In this document: in pieces, positions 16,253 to 25,197 of the stretch
Position numbering within the stretch: the stretch's first letter is position 1
How the letters are laid out: each line of letters opens with the position of its first letter
Assembly (NCBI RefSeq): GCF_900108035.1
Contig: NZ_FNVS01000004.1
Span: 62,001-126,000 of the forward strand
DNA from: Parabacteroides chinchillae
Lineage (GTDB): Bacteria > Bacteroidota > Bacteroidia > Bacteroidales > Tannerellaceae
Length of the DNA stretch: 64,000 nucleotides
Reading direction: 5' to 3'
The notes under the pieces: model-generated
What the model was told of the DNA's origin: nothing
The model's input: the letters and a program-made list of their open reading frames with translations, nothing else
Database searches by the model: none
Position numbers and translations under genes: made by a program

Positions 16253-18597
16253 GACTTCTTCTTTGCCGTACGCCTTTTCGTCGTAGCAGGTTTATCGGCT
16301 GCTTCAGCAATAATTTTCTGACACTCTTCCAAAGTCAGCTCTTCGGGATGTTCAACCGATTTAGGAATCCTGTAATTAGAGCCTTTATAAGCGATATAAG
16401 GACCATAACGGCCATTTAATATTTCCAGATCAGGTTCTTCATCAAATTTCTTCATGAAGCGTTGTTCATCCTTACTGCGTTTGGCTTCTATCAACTCAAT
16501 CGATTCATCCATCGTAATCGTAAGAGGATTCAGATTTTTAGGAATAGATACAAACTTACCTTTAAAACGGATAAAAGGTCCGAAACGTCCCACTGCCGCA
16601 ACAACTTCTGCTCCTTCATATTCTCCTATCTTACGAGGAAGATCGAATAGTTTCAGTGCTTCTTCCAAAGTTATAGTCTCTATAGATTGCCCTTTCATCA
16701 AAGTAGCAAATTGAGGTTTAGGGGCATCTTTATCATCTGTACGGGCCTGTCCGATCTGAACCACCGGACCATAACGGCCAATCTTAACAAAGACAGGCTT
16801 ACCACTCTTCGGATCAATCCCCAACTCACGCTCTCCTACCTTATGTTCTGTTCTCACTGCCGAGGTAGATTCTACAATGGGATGGAACATTTTATAGAAT
16901 TTATCAATTGCTTTCGTCCAATCCAATTCGCCATCCGCAACAGCATCAAATTCCTTCTCAACGCTTGCCGTAAAGTTATAGTCGAGAACAGAGGGGAAAT
17001 ATTCCATCAGAAAATCATTCACTACAGTCCCTATATCCGTAGGCATCAGCTTATTGCGATCAGCCCCTACAGTTTCAACCTTATCAACTTCTTTGATTTT
17101 ATTATCGAACAGAGAGATGACACAGTAAGAACGTTGTGTACCTTCTTTGTCACCTTTCACTACATATTCGCGATTCAGAATCGTCTGGATTGTCGGAGCA
17201 TAAGTTGACGGACGGCCAATGCCCAATTCCTCCAAACGACGAACCAGGCTTGCTTCCGTATAACGGGGAGGACGCTGGGTAAAGCGTTCCGTAGCAACCA
17301 TATCTTTTAAGACCAATGACTCATGCAAAGAAACAGGAGGCAACAACCCGTTCTCTTGTTCTTTTTCGCCTTCGTCATCCGAACTCTCGCGATACACTTG
17401 CAAAAAACCATCAAATGCAATTACCTCGCCTACTGCAACAAACTTTTCCTTCTTATCCCCTATTCCTATAGATATAGTGGTACGTTCCAATTCTGCATCG
17501 GCCATCTGGCAAGCAATAGTCCGTTTACGGATCAATTCGTATAATTTCTTTTCCTGAGCTGTCCCGCTTATATCTTCATTACTGATATAAGTAGGCCGGA
17601 TAGCTTCGTGAGCTTCCTGTGCACCTTTACTCTTTGTATGATATTGGCGGAACTTATAATATTTTTCGCCATATGTATCAAAAATAGCTTCCTTTGTAGT
17701 ACCCAAAGCCAAGTCACTCAAATTCACGGAGTCGGTACGCATGTAAGTAATCAATCCCGATTCATACAAACGCTGTGCTATCATCATTGTCTGCGATACG
17801 GAGTATCCTAATTTACGGGCTGCTTCCTGTTGTAAAGTGGAAGTAGTAAACGGAGGCGCCGGCGATTTTTTTACCGGCTTGGTAGTTATATCATCTATAC
17901 TGAAAGAAGTACTCTTACAAGATTCCAGAAAAGCTTTCACTTCTTCTCTGTCTTTCAGGCGTTTATTAAGTTCAGCTTTAAGGATAGTAGTCCCGTCAGG
18001 CAAGATAAAGTTTGCTATTACGCGAAAAGCCGCTTCGGAAACAAAGTCGTTAATCTCGCGTTCACGCTCTACAATCAAACGGACAGCCACAGACTGTACA
18101 CGTCCGGCAGACAAAGCCGGTTTCACCTTTCTCCATAAAATCGGAGACAGTTCGAATCCTACAATACGGTCTAACACACGGCGTGCCTGTTGAGCATTTA
18201 CCAAATCTATATTTATATCGCGTGGTGTTTCAATAGCATGCAGAATAGCATTTTTGGTAATTTCATGAAAAACGATACGTTTGGTATTTTGTGGCTTTAG
18301 TCCCAACACCTCATATAAATGCCATGATATAGCTTCCCCCTCGCGGTCTTCATCGGACGCCAGCCATACTTGTGACGCTGATTTAGCCTCTGTCTTCAAT
18401 TCTGCTACCAGCTTTTTCTTATCAGCCGGAATAACATACTGAGGAGTGTAGTTATGTTCAATGTCAATACTAAATTCTTTTGTCTTCAAATCGCGGATAT
18501 GACCATAGCTAGACATGACCTTGTAATCCTTACCAAGGAACTTTTCAATGGTCTTTGCCTTAGCAGGTGACTCCACTATTACCAAATTTTTCTGCAT
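16249..18597 (-). CDS. topA: DNA topoisomerase I
   Basis: 782 residues from the ATG at 18597 (MQKNLVIVESPAKAKTIEKF); an in-frame ATG 33 nt upstream would add an atypical tail. Type IA topoisomerase that relaxes negative supercoils. Visible are the Toprim domain (VESPAKAK, then ASDEDREGEAISWHL), the catalytic Tyr region YMRTDSVNLS, and RPPRYTEASLVRRLEELGIG. Several C-terminal topoisomerase repeats follow (GRYGPVVQIG, GRFGPFIRF, GRYGPYIAYKG). The tail is Lys-rich (TKRRTAKKKS). It is transcribed divergently from the small TPR gene; a TATGTTTG -7 lies at 18628-18635 on the minus strand. Confidence 0.97.
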   Translation of the reverse strand: MQKNLVIVESPAKAKTIEKFLGKDYKVMSSYGHIRDLKTKEFSIDIEHNYTPQYVIPADKKKLVAELKTEAKSASQVWLASDEDREGEAISWHLYEVLGLKPQNTKRIVFHEITKNAILHAIETPRDINIDLVNAQQARRVLDRIVGFELSPILWRKVKPALSAGRVQSVAVRLIVEREREINDFVSEAAFRVIANFILPDGTTILKAELNKRLKDREEVKAFLESCKSTSFSIDDITTKPVKKSPAPPFTTSTLQQEAARKLGYSVSQTMMIAQRLYESGLITYMRTDSVNLSDLALGTTKEAIFDTYGEKYYKFRQYHTKSKGAQEAHEAIRPTYISNEDISGTAQEKKLYELIRKRTIACQMADAELERTTISIGIGDKKEKFVAVGEVIAFDGFLQVYRESSDDEGEKEQENGLLPPVSLHESLVLKDMVATERFTQRPPRYTEASLVRRLEELGIGRPSTYAPTIQTILNREYVVKGDKEGTQRSYCVISLFDNKIKEVDKVETVGADRNKLMPTDIGTVVNDFLMEYFPSVLDYNFTASVEKEFDAVADGELDWTKAIDKFYKMFHPIVESTSAVRTEHKVGERELGIDPKSGKPVFVKIGRYGPVVQIGQARTDDKDAPKPQFATLMKGQSIETITLEEALKLFDLPRKIGEYEGAEVVAAVGRFGPFIRFKGKFVSIPKNLNPLTITMDESIELIEAKRSKDEQRFMKKFDEEPDLEILNGRYGPYIAYKGSNYRIPKSVEHPEELTLEECQKIIAEAADKPATTKRRTAKKKS

Positions 18598-18627
18598 AAT
18601 ATCTTCACTTCTTTTGGAAATCGAGTG

Positions 18628-18635
18628 CAAACATA
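18628..18635 (-). promoter_or_regulatory. Probable -7 element of topA
   Basis: The minus strand reads TATGTTTG, an exact TAnnTTTG match, about 30 nt upstream of the topA ATG. Confidence 0.45.
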
Positions 18636-18677
18636 CATAAATAATTACAGTAAAAGTACATTACTAACAATTTTTCG

Positions 18678-18685
18678 TAGTTTTG
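18678..18685 (+). promoter_or_regulatory. Probable -7 element of the small TPR gene
   Basis: TAGTTTTG, an exact TAnnTTTG match, 30 nt upstream of the ATG at 18716. The TTG codon at 18683 lies within it, which argues against starting the protein there. Confidence 0.5.
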
Positions 18686-18715
18686 CAAACCCAACTATCA
18701 AGACTTAAAAAGAAG

Positions 18716-18979
18716 ATGAAAAAAATTAAAGAGCTTATATTCAATGGTGAAACAGATGATGCCCTTCGACTTTTGGATGAATTCATTGCAACAAACCCAA
18801 TGTCTGACGAGGCCTATTATCTTCGGGGAAACGCCTATCGCAAAAATGGAAATTTCCAACAAGCACTCAACAACTATTTATCAGCAATGGAATTAAACCC
18901 GGACAGCCCCGCTCATCAAGCTCACGATATGCTGATAGAGATTCTGAACTTTTACAATAAGGATATGTATAACCATTAA
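18716..18979 (+). CDS. Small TPR protein
   Basis: 87 residues from the ATG at 18716 (MKKIKELIFNGETDDALRLL). The protein is almost entirely two tetratricopeptide repeats: DDALRLLDEFIATNP with DEAYYLRGNAYRKNG, and FQQALNNYLSAMELNP. No signal peptide, so cytoplasmic. TPRs bind peptides or partner proteins; the partner is unknown. It is divergent from topA and convergent with the receiver-phosphatase operon, with about 100 bp of unassigned sequence between stops. Confidence 0.8.
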   Translation: MKKIKELIFNGETDDALRLLDEFIATNPMSDEAYYLRGNAYRKNGNFQQALNNYLSAMELNPDSPAHQAHDMLIEILNFYNKDMYNH

Positions 18980-19084
18980 CCCCCTAAAATAAGTATTAGC
19001 CCGATCCAATTCGCCGGAAAACCGTTTCAATCTCCGGGTTTACCAGTGCCTTTGATCTACGGCTGCCCTTGGAATGACAGGCAA

Positions 19085-20251
19085 CTATTCACCTTTATAC
19101 GTTAATGCCAGCATGGTTATATCGTCACTCTGTAAAGCTCCATTCACAAATTCGCAAACAGACTTGTTCATAGTTTCGACCATCTCTTTAGCCGACATAT
19201 TTTTCATAGAACGACATACCTTAATCAAACGTTCGTTGCCATATTGGTTATAATCGCCATCCATAGCCTCGCTTATGCCATCCGTATACAAAAACAGGCT
19301 GTCGTTGGCTTTCAGGCGGATCGTCTTCTCCTGATAGGTTGCATTCTCCATTACCCCCAAAGCCAAACCTCCGGTCAGCGGCAACATCGAAACGTCTCCT
19401 TCATGTTGAATATATACCGGACGGCTATGTCCTCCGTTGCAGAAAACAAGTTCGCCGGTATGAATATTAAGGATGGCATAAAATACAGTCACAAACATAT
19501 TGTTGACACTTTCCCTGCAAAGCAATTCATTCGATTGCTGCAATACCCTTGCCGGGGATAACTGGCGCAAAGCCGTAGCCCGTAAAACCGTACGGCTGAT
19601 AGCCATAAATATGGCAGCAGGAATGCCTTTATCGGAGACATCCGCTATGGAAAAGCCCAAATGATTGTCGTCTATCAGAAAGAAATCATAGAAATCCCCT
19701 CCTACGGCTTTCGCCGCATTCATCGTAGCATAAATATCAAACTGCGAATATTGTGGAAACGGAGGGAATTGTTTCGGTAAAATCGACTGCTGTATATCGC
19801 GCGCAACCGTCAGGTCATACTGTATAGCTTCCAGCTGATTATGCTCTTTCTGCGCCTCTTTTATAAAGGCGATTTGCTCTACGGCTTTCTCTATAGTACG
19901 TTCCAGGTCTTCCATATCGATAGGCTTCGTTGCAAAGTCAAACGCACCACGGTTCATTGCAGTACGGATATTTTCCATATCCCCGTAAGCTGAAACCATA
20001 ATACATTTCAAAGCCGGATTGCGCATTTCGTTAATCTTGGTCAACAGGGTCAAACCATCCATTTCCGGCATATTAATGTCACTTAATATAATATCGAAAT
20101 CCGGTTGGTCAAGCATCAACTTCAGTGCTTCCAATCCATTGTGGGCAAAAGCGAACTCATATTCGCCCTTCCGTATCTTACGCCGGAAATACTGGGTTAA
20201 CAAAACCTCCAGGTCCAGTTCGTCGTCTACACTTAATATCTTAATTGCCAT
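19085..20251 (-). CDS. Response regulator fused to a PP2C (SpoIIE/RsbU-type) phosphatase
   Basis: 388 residues. Residues 1-125 are a receiver domain with the acidic pair D9/D10, phospho-acceptor D58 (IILSDINMPEMDG), S87 and K109. A coiled-coil linker (about 125-155) precedes a SpoIIE/PP2C phosphatase domain with the metal-binding motifs VGGDFYDFFLI, FSIADVSDKGIPAA, LYTDGISEAMD and SDDITMLAL. In RsbU-type systems such enzymes dephosphorylate an anti-anti-sigma factor, but no STAS or anti-sigma gene is present here, so the target is unknown. It is the last gene of a six-gene operon, 8 bp behind the histidine kinase that most likely phosphorylates D58. Confidence 0.95.
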   Translation of the reverse strand: MAIKILSVDDELDLEVLLTQYFRRKIRKGEYEFAFAHNGLEALKLMLDQPDFDIILSDINMPEMDGLTLLTKINEMRNPALKCIMVSAYGDMENIRTAMNRGAFDFATKPIDMEDLERTIEKAVEQIAFIKEAQKEHNQLEAIQYDLTVARDIQQSILPKQFPPFPQYSQFDIYATMNAAKAVGGDFYDFFLIDDNHLGFSIADVSDKGIPAAIFMAISRTVLRATALRQLSPARVLQQSNELLCRESVNNMFVTVFYAILNIHTGELVFCNGGHSRPVYIQHEGDVSMLPLTGGLALGVMENATYQEKTIRLKANDSLFLYTDGISEAMDGDYNQYGNERLIKVCRSMKNMSAKEMVETMNKSVCEFVNGALQSDDITMLALTYKGE

Positions 20252-20259
20252 ACCGCAGT

Positions 20260-21114
20260 TTATTTATTCGTTAATGGGATAAGGAAGACAAAACGGGAAA
20301 ACTCGCCCTCTTTCGTTTCCAGTTGAATAGTTCCGTGATGTTTCTCTTCTATAATAGATTTGGTGATGGAAAGACCTAGCCCTGTCCCTTCACCGGCAGG
20401 TTTTGTTGTAAAAAAGGCTTCAAATACCGCATTGCGAATATTTTCGGGCACCCCTGTTCCATTATCTTCAATACTAAGGCGTACCTGATCTCCCACCTTC
20501 TTCAGGTCTATGGAAATAGTAGGTTGGTAATCCAACGAGGATATTTTAGACTTACTATATACAGCATAACAGGCATTATTCATTATATTAAGAACGGCCC
20601 GGCTGAAATCCTGCGGGATAAGGTTCATCATCGGAATAGATTCATCATACGACTCACGTATCGTTATATTAAATCCTTTATAGTTGGCACGCATCGAATG
20701 GTATGAGAGCCATACATACTCCTTCACCAACTGCTGGATATTGGTTGGCACATACTCATCTTCCTTCCCTCTTGAATAAAGCAATATGCCGCGTATAATA
20801 CTCGTAGCGCGATTACCGTGCTCTTCTATCTTATGGAGGTTTTCATGCAGATCATTCAATATGTCCGTAAACTCTTCATGAATAGAAGTCAACTTCCCCC
20901 ATATTTCGGGCGAAAGAATCTCTTTTTCTTCTTCCAGTATATCTTCCAGGTCATCTACAAGCTTGCCGGACAGTTTGCTGAAATTAATAACAAAATTAAG
21001 CGGATTCTGTATTTCATGGGCAATACCAGCGCTTAACATGCCTAAAGAAGATAGCTTCTCAAGGTTCTTTATCTGCAATCGCAGATGTTCTATTTCCTTA
21101 CTCTGATCTTCCAT
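20260..21114 (-). CDS. Soluble sensor histidine kinase
   Basis: 284 residues without membrane helices. A short coiled coil leads to a canonical HisKA box with H33 in SAGIAHEIQNPLNF. The HATPase_c domain has N, G1, F and G2 boxes: IMNNACYAVYSK, IEDNGTGVPE, FEAFFTTKPAGEG and GLGLSITKSI. It should autophosphorylate and pass phosphate to the receiver-PP2C protein encoded 8 bp downstream. It lies 6 bp after a paralogous kinase that lacks the histidine, so it is the only catalytically complete kinase in this operon and may form mixed complexes with the membrane paralogues. Confidence 0.93.
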   Translation of the reverse strand: MEDQSKEIEHLRLQIKNLEKLSSLGMLSAGIAHEIQNPLNFVINFSKLSGKLVDDLEDILEEEKEILSPEIWGKLTSIHEEFTDILNDLHENLHKIEEHGNRATSIIRGILLYSRGKEDEYVPTNIQQLVKEYVWLSYHSMRANYKGFNITIRESYDESIPMMNLIPQDFSRAVLNIMNNACYAVYSKSKISSLDYQPTISIDLKKVGDQVRLSIEDNGTGVPENIRNAVFEAFFTTKPAGEGTGLGLSITKSIIEEKHHGTIQLETKEGEFSRFVFLIPLTNK

Positions 21115-21120
21115 ATACTA

Positions 21121-22275
21121 TTATTCGTCTTCGTCGTTATCATGTGTGGCCGGACGAGGCTGATAAACCGGAATTGTTATCAAAAACTCAGTGTAATCGC
21201 CCTGTTCGCTTTTTACTTCTACCGTTCCTTTATGGTTCAGCACCACTTCTCGGCATATATAAAGTCCTATGCCAGCAGCCTCACTGGTAGGTTTGGTGGT
21301 AAAAAACGGCGAATAAATCCGTTCTTTTATATTATCTGCAATACCAATACCATTGTCACGTATGGTTATCTGCAATTTGTCTCCGTCGACCTTTAGTTTC
21401 AGAAGTATTTCCGGATTAAAAGCCACCTTTTCAGTTTTCTTTAACACGGCATATAAAGCATTCTGGAGTAAACCGAACAGCACATTGCTCATTTGCTCCA
21501 TATTAACCTCCATCATCAAAGACAAATTCAAACCGTCGAAAATAATATTGATTTTCTTTTCTTCTATTTCTTTTTCATATGATTTCTTCAGTTTATCCAG
21601 GGTAATACGGCATAAGTTGTTTATATCCGTTTGTGTTGTATTGCCACGGCGGTCTTTCAACAACTCTTCCATTGCCTTTACAATGCGTACTGTATTAAAG
21701 CCATGTTCCGATATTTTACCCAGATTGCCTTCCATCATATCCAGCAAATCCAAAGAGTCGTTATACGTATCTTTAGAAAGCCGTTCTTTCTCTTTTTCCA
21801 GGTTTTCCCTCAAATCCTTTATTAATGTAGAGGACAGGCTGGAGAAATTATTGATATAATTCAATGGATTCAGAATACGGTCTACCAATCCTTTTGTGAG
21901 CTGTCCCACAGTAGCCATCCGCTCCTGCTGCACCAGTTCATCCTGGACCTCAGCCAAAGCAGATAAGGCAGCCGCCAGCTTCTGGGATTCTTCCTGAACA
22001 GCATCACGTTCCGAGCGTATTTCCTGGGTACGTACCTCCACCTCTTTCGCCAACTGTTCTTTCTGCTTTAACTTCTTACGATAGTTCGATTTATATATCT
22101 GTATGATAACAAGCGCAATGGCAATAGCCGGCATGATGCCATGCCCTACCTCAAAAACACCGGCCGTCTCTGCAATCAGAATAGCTGCAAATACAACCAG
22201 TCCTGCAGTAGTCAAACGTTCCGACCGTTTGATCTTGCCTTGAAGTACCTTTATTTCATCATTTAAGCTTCCCAT
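21121..22275 (-). CDS. Membrane histidine-kinase-like protein lacking the phospho-acceptor histidine
   Basis: 384 residues. Two closely spaced N-terminal helices (about 24-40 and 47-63) are followed by a long coiled coil (65-118), a HisKA-like segment and a HATPase_c domain. The H-box reads GLVDRILNPLNYINNF, with Asp132 where the canonical sister kinase in this operon has His in GIAHEIQNPL. The ATP-binding side looks intact: LFGLLQNALYAV (N box), IRDNGIGIAD (G1), YSPFFTTKPTSE (F) and GIGLYICREVV (G2). By sequence it could bind ATP but not autophosphorylate on His. A regulatory or adaptor subunit for the soluble kinase is the likeliest role (inference). Confidence 0.88.
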   Translation of the reverse strand: MGSLNDEIKVLQGKIKRSERLTTAGLVVFAAILIAETAGVFEVGHGIMPAIAIALVIIQIYKSNYRKKLKQKEQLAKEVEVRTQEIRSERDAVQEESQKLAAALSALAEVQDELVQQERMATVGQLTKGLVDRILNPLNYINNFSSLSSTLIKDLRENLEKEKERLSKDTYNDSLDLLDMMEGNLGKISEHGFNTVRIVKAMEELLKDRRGNTTQTDINNLCRITLDKLKKSYEKEIEEKKINIIFDGLNLSLMMEVNMEQMSNVLFGLLQNALYAVLKKTEKVAFNPEILLKLKVDGDKLQITIRDNGIGIADNIKERIYSPFFTTKPTSEAAGIGLYICREVVLNHKGTVEVKSEQGDYTEFLITIPVYQPRPATHDNDEDE

Positions 22276-22293
22276 ACCATGCTCCCTCCTTTT

Positions 22294-23394
22294 TTACTGA
22301 TAAATAGGCATTGTGATGGTTACTTCCGTGAAACGATCTTTTTCTGAAGCAATTTCAATCTTACCCTTATGGTTCGATACAACTTCACGGGCGAGATATA
22401 ACCCCGTCCCGGCAGCTTCCGCCGTTGTTTTCGTTGTAAAAAACGGAGAAAAGACTTTTGGTTTGATATTGTCATCTATGCCTACTCCATTATCACGTAT
22501 AATTATTTGCAGATTATCGGCCTTAATACCCATAAATAACGAAACAGCCGGTATATATTCGGACGAACCGGATTTCTTCATTACAGCATACATACTATTA
22601 TTCAGAATATGTTGTAAAGATTTTCCTATCTGATCTATATTCAATTCCATAGTCAGCGGGGCAGACAGTTCCGAAAAATGAATAAGAATCTGGTTACGTT
22701 CTATTTCTTCTTTATAGTTTCGTTTTAATATATCCAGGTTAACTTTACAAAGTTCATTCACATCCACAGTCTTACGATTGCCTGAGCGATCTTTCAAAAG
22801 CTCTTCCATAGCCTTTACTATCCGTACAGTATTAGCTCCGTGTTTGTAAATTTTATCCAGGTTGCTACCTAATAAGACAAGTAGTTCAGCCGAATCATTA
22901 AAGTTGTCGTGGTTACCATTCTTCAGGTCATTTTCCATATTGGCCTTAATATCCTTTGCCAGATTTACGGAAAGGCTGGCAAAGTTATTAATATAGTTCA
23001 ACGGATTCAGAATACGGTCTACCAGCCCTTGTGTCAATTGTCCGATAGAAGCCATCCGCTCTTTTTGCAATAACTCGTCCTGTGCATCCGCTAAGGCTGT
23101 TAATGCTTGCGACAATTTCTGGGATTCTGCCTGTATCGTATCCCGCTGGGAACGGAGTTCATTTGTCCGGGCTTCCACAATATTGGAAAGAAATTCTTTT
23201 TTCCTCAAACTAACTCCCGTGAAATATTTATAAATATAAAGCGCTATAACAGCTCCTATCCAATAATAGGCAAGATCATACTTCTCCTTAAACACCAAAA
23301 CAGCAACTCCTGCCAATCCGATCATAGAAAGGATTTCGAGAACCCGTGTGCGTAACCGAAGATTTTCTATCTGTTTTATATTTATATCACCCAT
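22294..23394 (-). CDS. Second membrane histidine-kinase-like protein lacking the phospho-acceptor histidine
   Basis: 366 residues and a close paralogue of the following gene: two N-terminal helices (about 18-34 and 41-57), a coiled coil and GLVDRILNPLNYINNF with Asp126 at the histidine position. The HATPase_c boxes are kept (LQHILNNSMYAVM, IRDNGVGIDD, FSPFFTTKTTAEAAG, GLYLAREVV). The shared D-for-H change makes a sequencing error unlikely and points to selection for a non-phosphorylating form. It is 18 bp after the outer-membrane barrel gene and 18 bp before the paralogue. Confidence 0.88.
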   Translation of the reverse strand: MGDINIKQIENLRLRTRVLEILSMIGLAGVAVLVFKEKYDLAYYWIGAVIALYIYKYFTGVSLRKKEFLSNIVEARTNELRSQRDTIQAESQKLSQALTALADAQDELLQKERMASIGQLTQGLVDRILNPLNYINNFASLSVNLAKDIKANMENDLKNGNHDNFNDSAELLVLLGSNLDKIYKHGANTVRIVKAMEELLKDRSGNRKTVDVNELCKVNLDILKRNYKEEIERNQILIHFSELSAPLTMELNIDQIGKSLQHILNNSMYAVMKKSGSSEYIPAVSLFMGIKADNLQIIIRDNGVGIDDNIKPKVFSPFFTTKTTAEAAGTGLYLAREVVSNHKGKIEIASEKDRFTEVTITMPIYQ

Positions 23395-23412
23395 CCTGTT
23401 TTATCCCGTTTA

Positions 23413-25188
23413 CTAGAAATTAATATTTACGCCAGCCATAGCGCTAAAGCTTTGCAACGGATAGCCGTAAAGTACCTCATATTTCTGGAATAAAACGTTA
23501 TTCAACTTAACATACACACCAAAAGTATCATTAAAATTATATGTTCCCGTCAAATTAAGCTCATTAATATTATCCATCTTTACAGACTTGTATCCAAAAA
23601 GCTCTACATAACGTCCGGTAGCTAAATAATAGTCTAAGGCAATAGTCAACGGTTTGAACGGATGAATCGATACACCCGCATTAATCTCCATCTCCGGTTT
23701 ACCCCATGCATGTTCCAAATCTCCCGAAGCTCCATCCCAACTGCTGCCGTATTTGGCTTTCCAGTTATTATAAACGCCTTTCAATGAAACATCCAGCCAT
23801 TGATAGTTATATTTCAGGTTTGCTCCTGCAAAGAAATGTTTTGTGTCTATACCGCCCATCGGCTTCGTATAGTTGCCGAACTCACCCTCACGGTAAAGAC
23901 GGGAAGGCAGGAATAACACATCATCGCTTGTAATTTTATATCCGGCAAACACATCAAACCAAAATCCATTGGCAACACCACTCTTGATACCTAACGTTGC
24001 ATCCAGCCAGTTACGGGATGGAGTAACCTCTTCCGTAGGATCCATATAACGGTTAATCAACGACATATCATACATACTGTTAGAGTATAGCTTTCCGCCG
24101 GCTATGGCATATAATACGGTCTTATCCGCCACCTCCATATCAAAGGCGACGTCCGGGCTAACCATCATTTTACTGTCGCCGCCGGTCACAAACATGACAT
24201 TCACTCCCAATTTCAGGTTCCAATTGTCTCCTTCCACCTTATAGTAAGGAGAGACACGTCCTTCCGCATGATTTTCGAAGAATAAATATTCCTGTGTGCC
24301 ATTCGTGGGCAGGCTGTAATTAAAGTATTCAAAATTACCGCCTAATCCGATCTTCTGATTACCTCCAAAACCGGCATTCAGATCAAATTTCACGTCAAAC
24401 GTATTCTCTGTCGGACCTTTCTGGTCTTTGCTCAGTGCATATTTATGAGAAAAATTGGTATAACCCAGATCAAGCAGATAACCAAAAGGAGCATTTTCCT
24501 TCGATTCCACACCTGCATTAAACTGAATGGTCTGGTTTACCTGGTTGGTAGTACGATCGGGTTCATATCTTTCTATCGGCGCAATCGATTGAACAGGGTC
24601 AATCATAGGTAACCCGTAGTAGTTGAATGCCGAATAACCATACTTCGCACCTAACAGCAAAGACAGTTTTTCAAAATTATGCCTGAAGTTGATGCCTGCC
24701 AGGTTATCATTCAATTTGGCTTTTACTTTCTCATCTTCCTGAATATACTTTACTTTTCCGTTTGTCGAACGATGTGAGTACCAAACGTTCAGTTTGTCTT
24801 TATCCGTACTCAATATATGATAGCCTATATCTCCATTCAGATTCAAATACGTCCCGGCGCCAAAATTAAAATAGCCGCGACGTTTGTTGTAAGCCATTTG
24901 CGTCATAATATTACCCGAAGGCAACAAGCCTATTTCTTTAGCCGGATCGGCCGGGACCGTAAAGGTTGCATAATCAATAGGTATTTTACGGACAACAGGC
25001 TCTTTTACAACAGGCAATGTGTTTACCTTATTCGCATCCTGTACAGAAGGGTCGTATTCACGTTCCAATGTCATTTCACGGTTCAGATTTTTATCCTTAT
25101 CCGTTTTATTCTCTTGTGCGCCGACTGTGGTTACAGTACCCATTATAGCAAGCACACACAACGTTTTTACACTATATATCGTCTTCAT
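23413..25188 (-). CDS. Outer-membrane beta-barrel protein of a signalling operon
   Basis: 591 residues with signal peptide (MKTIYSVKTLCVLAIMGTVT, cleaved near GAQ). After a periplasmic segment of about 75 residues (REMTLEREYDPSVQDANKVN) the rest alternates aromatic and polar residues in long beta strands with Asn/Gly/Asp turns and ends in Phe (AGVNINF), as outer-membrane barrels do. No TonB plug domain and no enzyme motif was seen, so it is neither a classical TonB-dependent receptor nor a phospholipase. Its position between a large TPR protein and kinase-like proteins suggests an outer-membrane sensor or a machine component whose state is reported inward (inference). Confidence 0.8.
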   Translation of the reverse strand: MKTIYSVKTLCVLAIMGTVTTVGAQENKTDKDKNLNREMTLEREYDPSVQDANKVNTLPVVKEPVVRKIPIDYATFTVPADPAKEIGLLPSGNIMTQMAYNKRRGYFNFGAGTYLNLNGDIGYHILSTDKDKLNVWYSHRSTNGKVKYIQEDEKVKAKLNDNLAGINFRHNFEKLSLLLGAKYGYSAFNYYGLPMIDPVQSIAPIERYEPDRTTNQVNQTIQFNAGVESKENAPFGYLLDLGYTNFSHKYALSKDQKGPTENTFDVKFDLNAGFGGNQKIGLGGNFEYFNYSLPTNGTQEYLFFENHAEGRVSPYYKVEGDNWNLKLGVNVMFVTGGDSKMMVSPDVAFDMEVADKTVLYAIAGGKLYSNSMYDMSLINRYMDPTEEVTPSRNWLDATLGIKSGVANGFWFDVFAGYKITSDDVLFLPSRLYREGEFGNYTKPMGGIDTKHFFAGANLKYNYQWLDVSLKGVYNNWKAKYGSSWDGASGDLEHAWGKPEMEINAGVSIHPFKPLTIALDYYLATGRYVELFGYKSVKMDNINELNLTGTYNFNDTFGVYVKLNNVLFQKYEVLYGYPLQSFSAMAGVNINF

Positions 25189-25197
25189 CGTAATCTT

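Noticed and set aside
21121-23394. Histidine loss as a sequencing error
   Set aside because: Both paralogues have the same Asp-Arg pair within an otherwise well-kept motif, in different DNA contexts.
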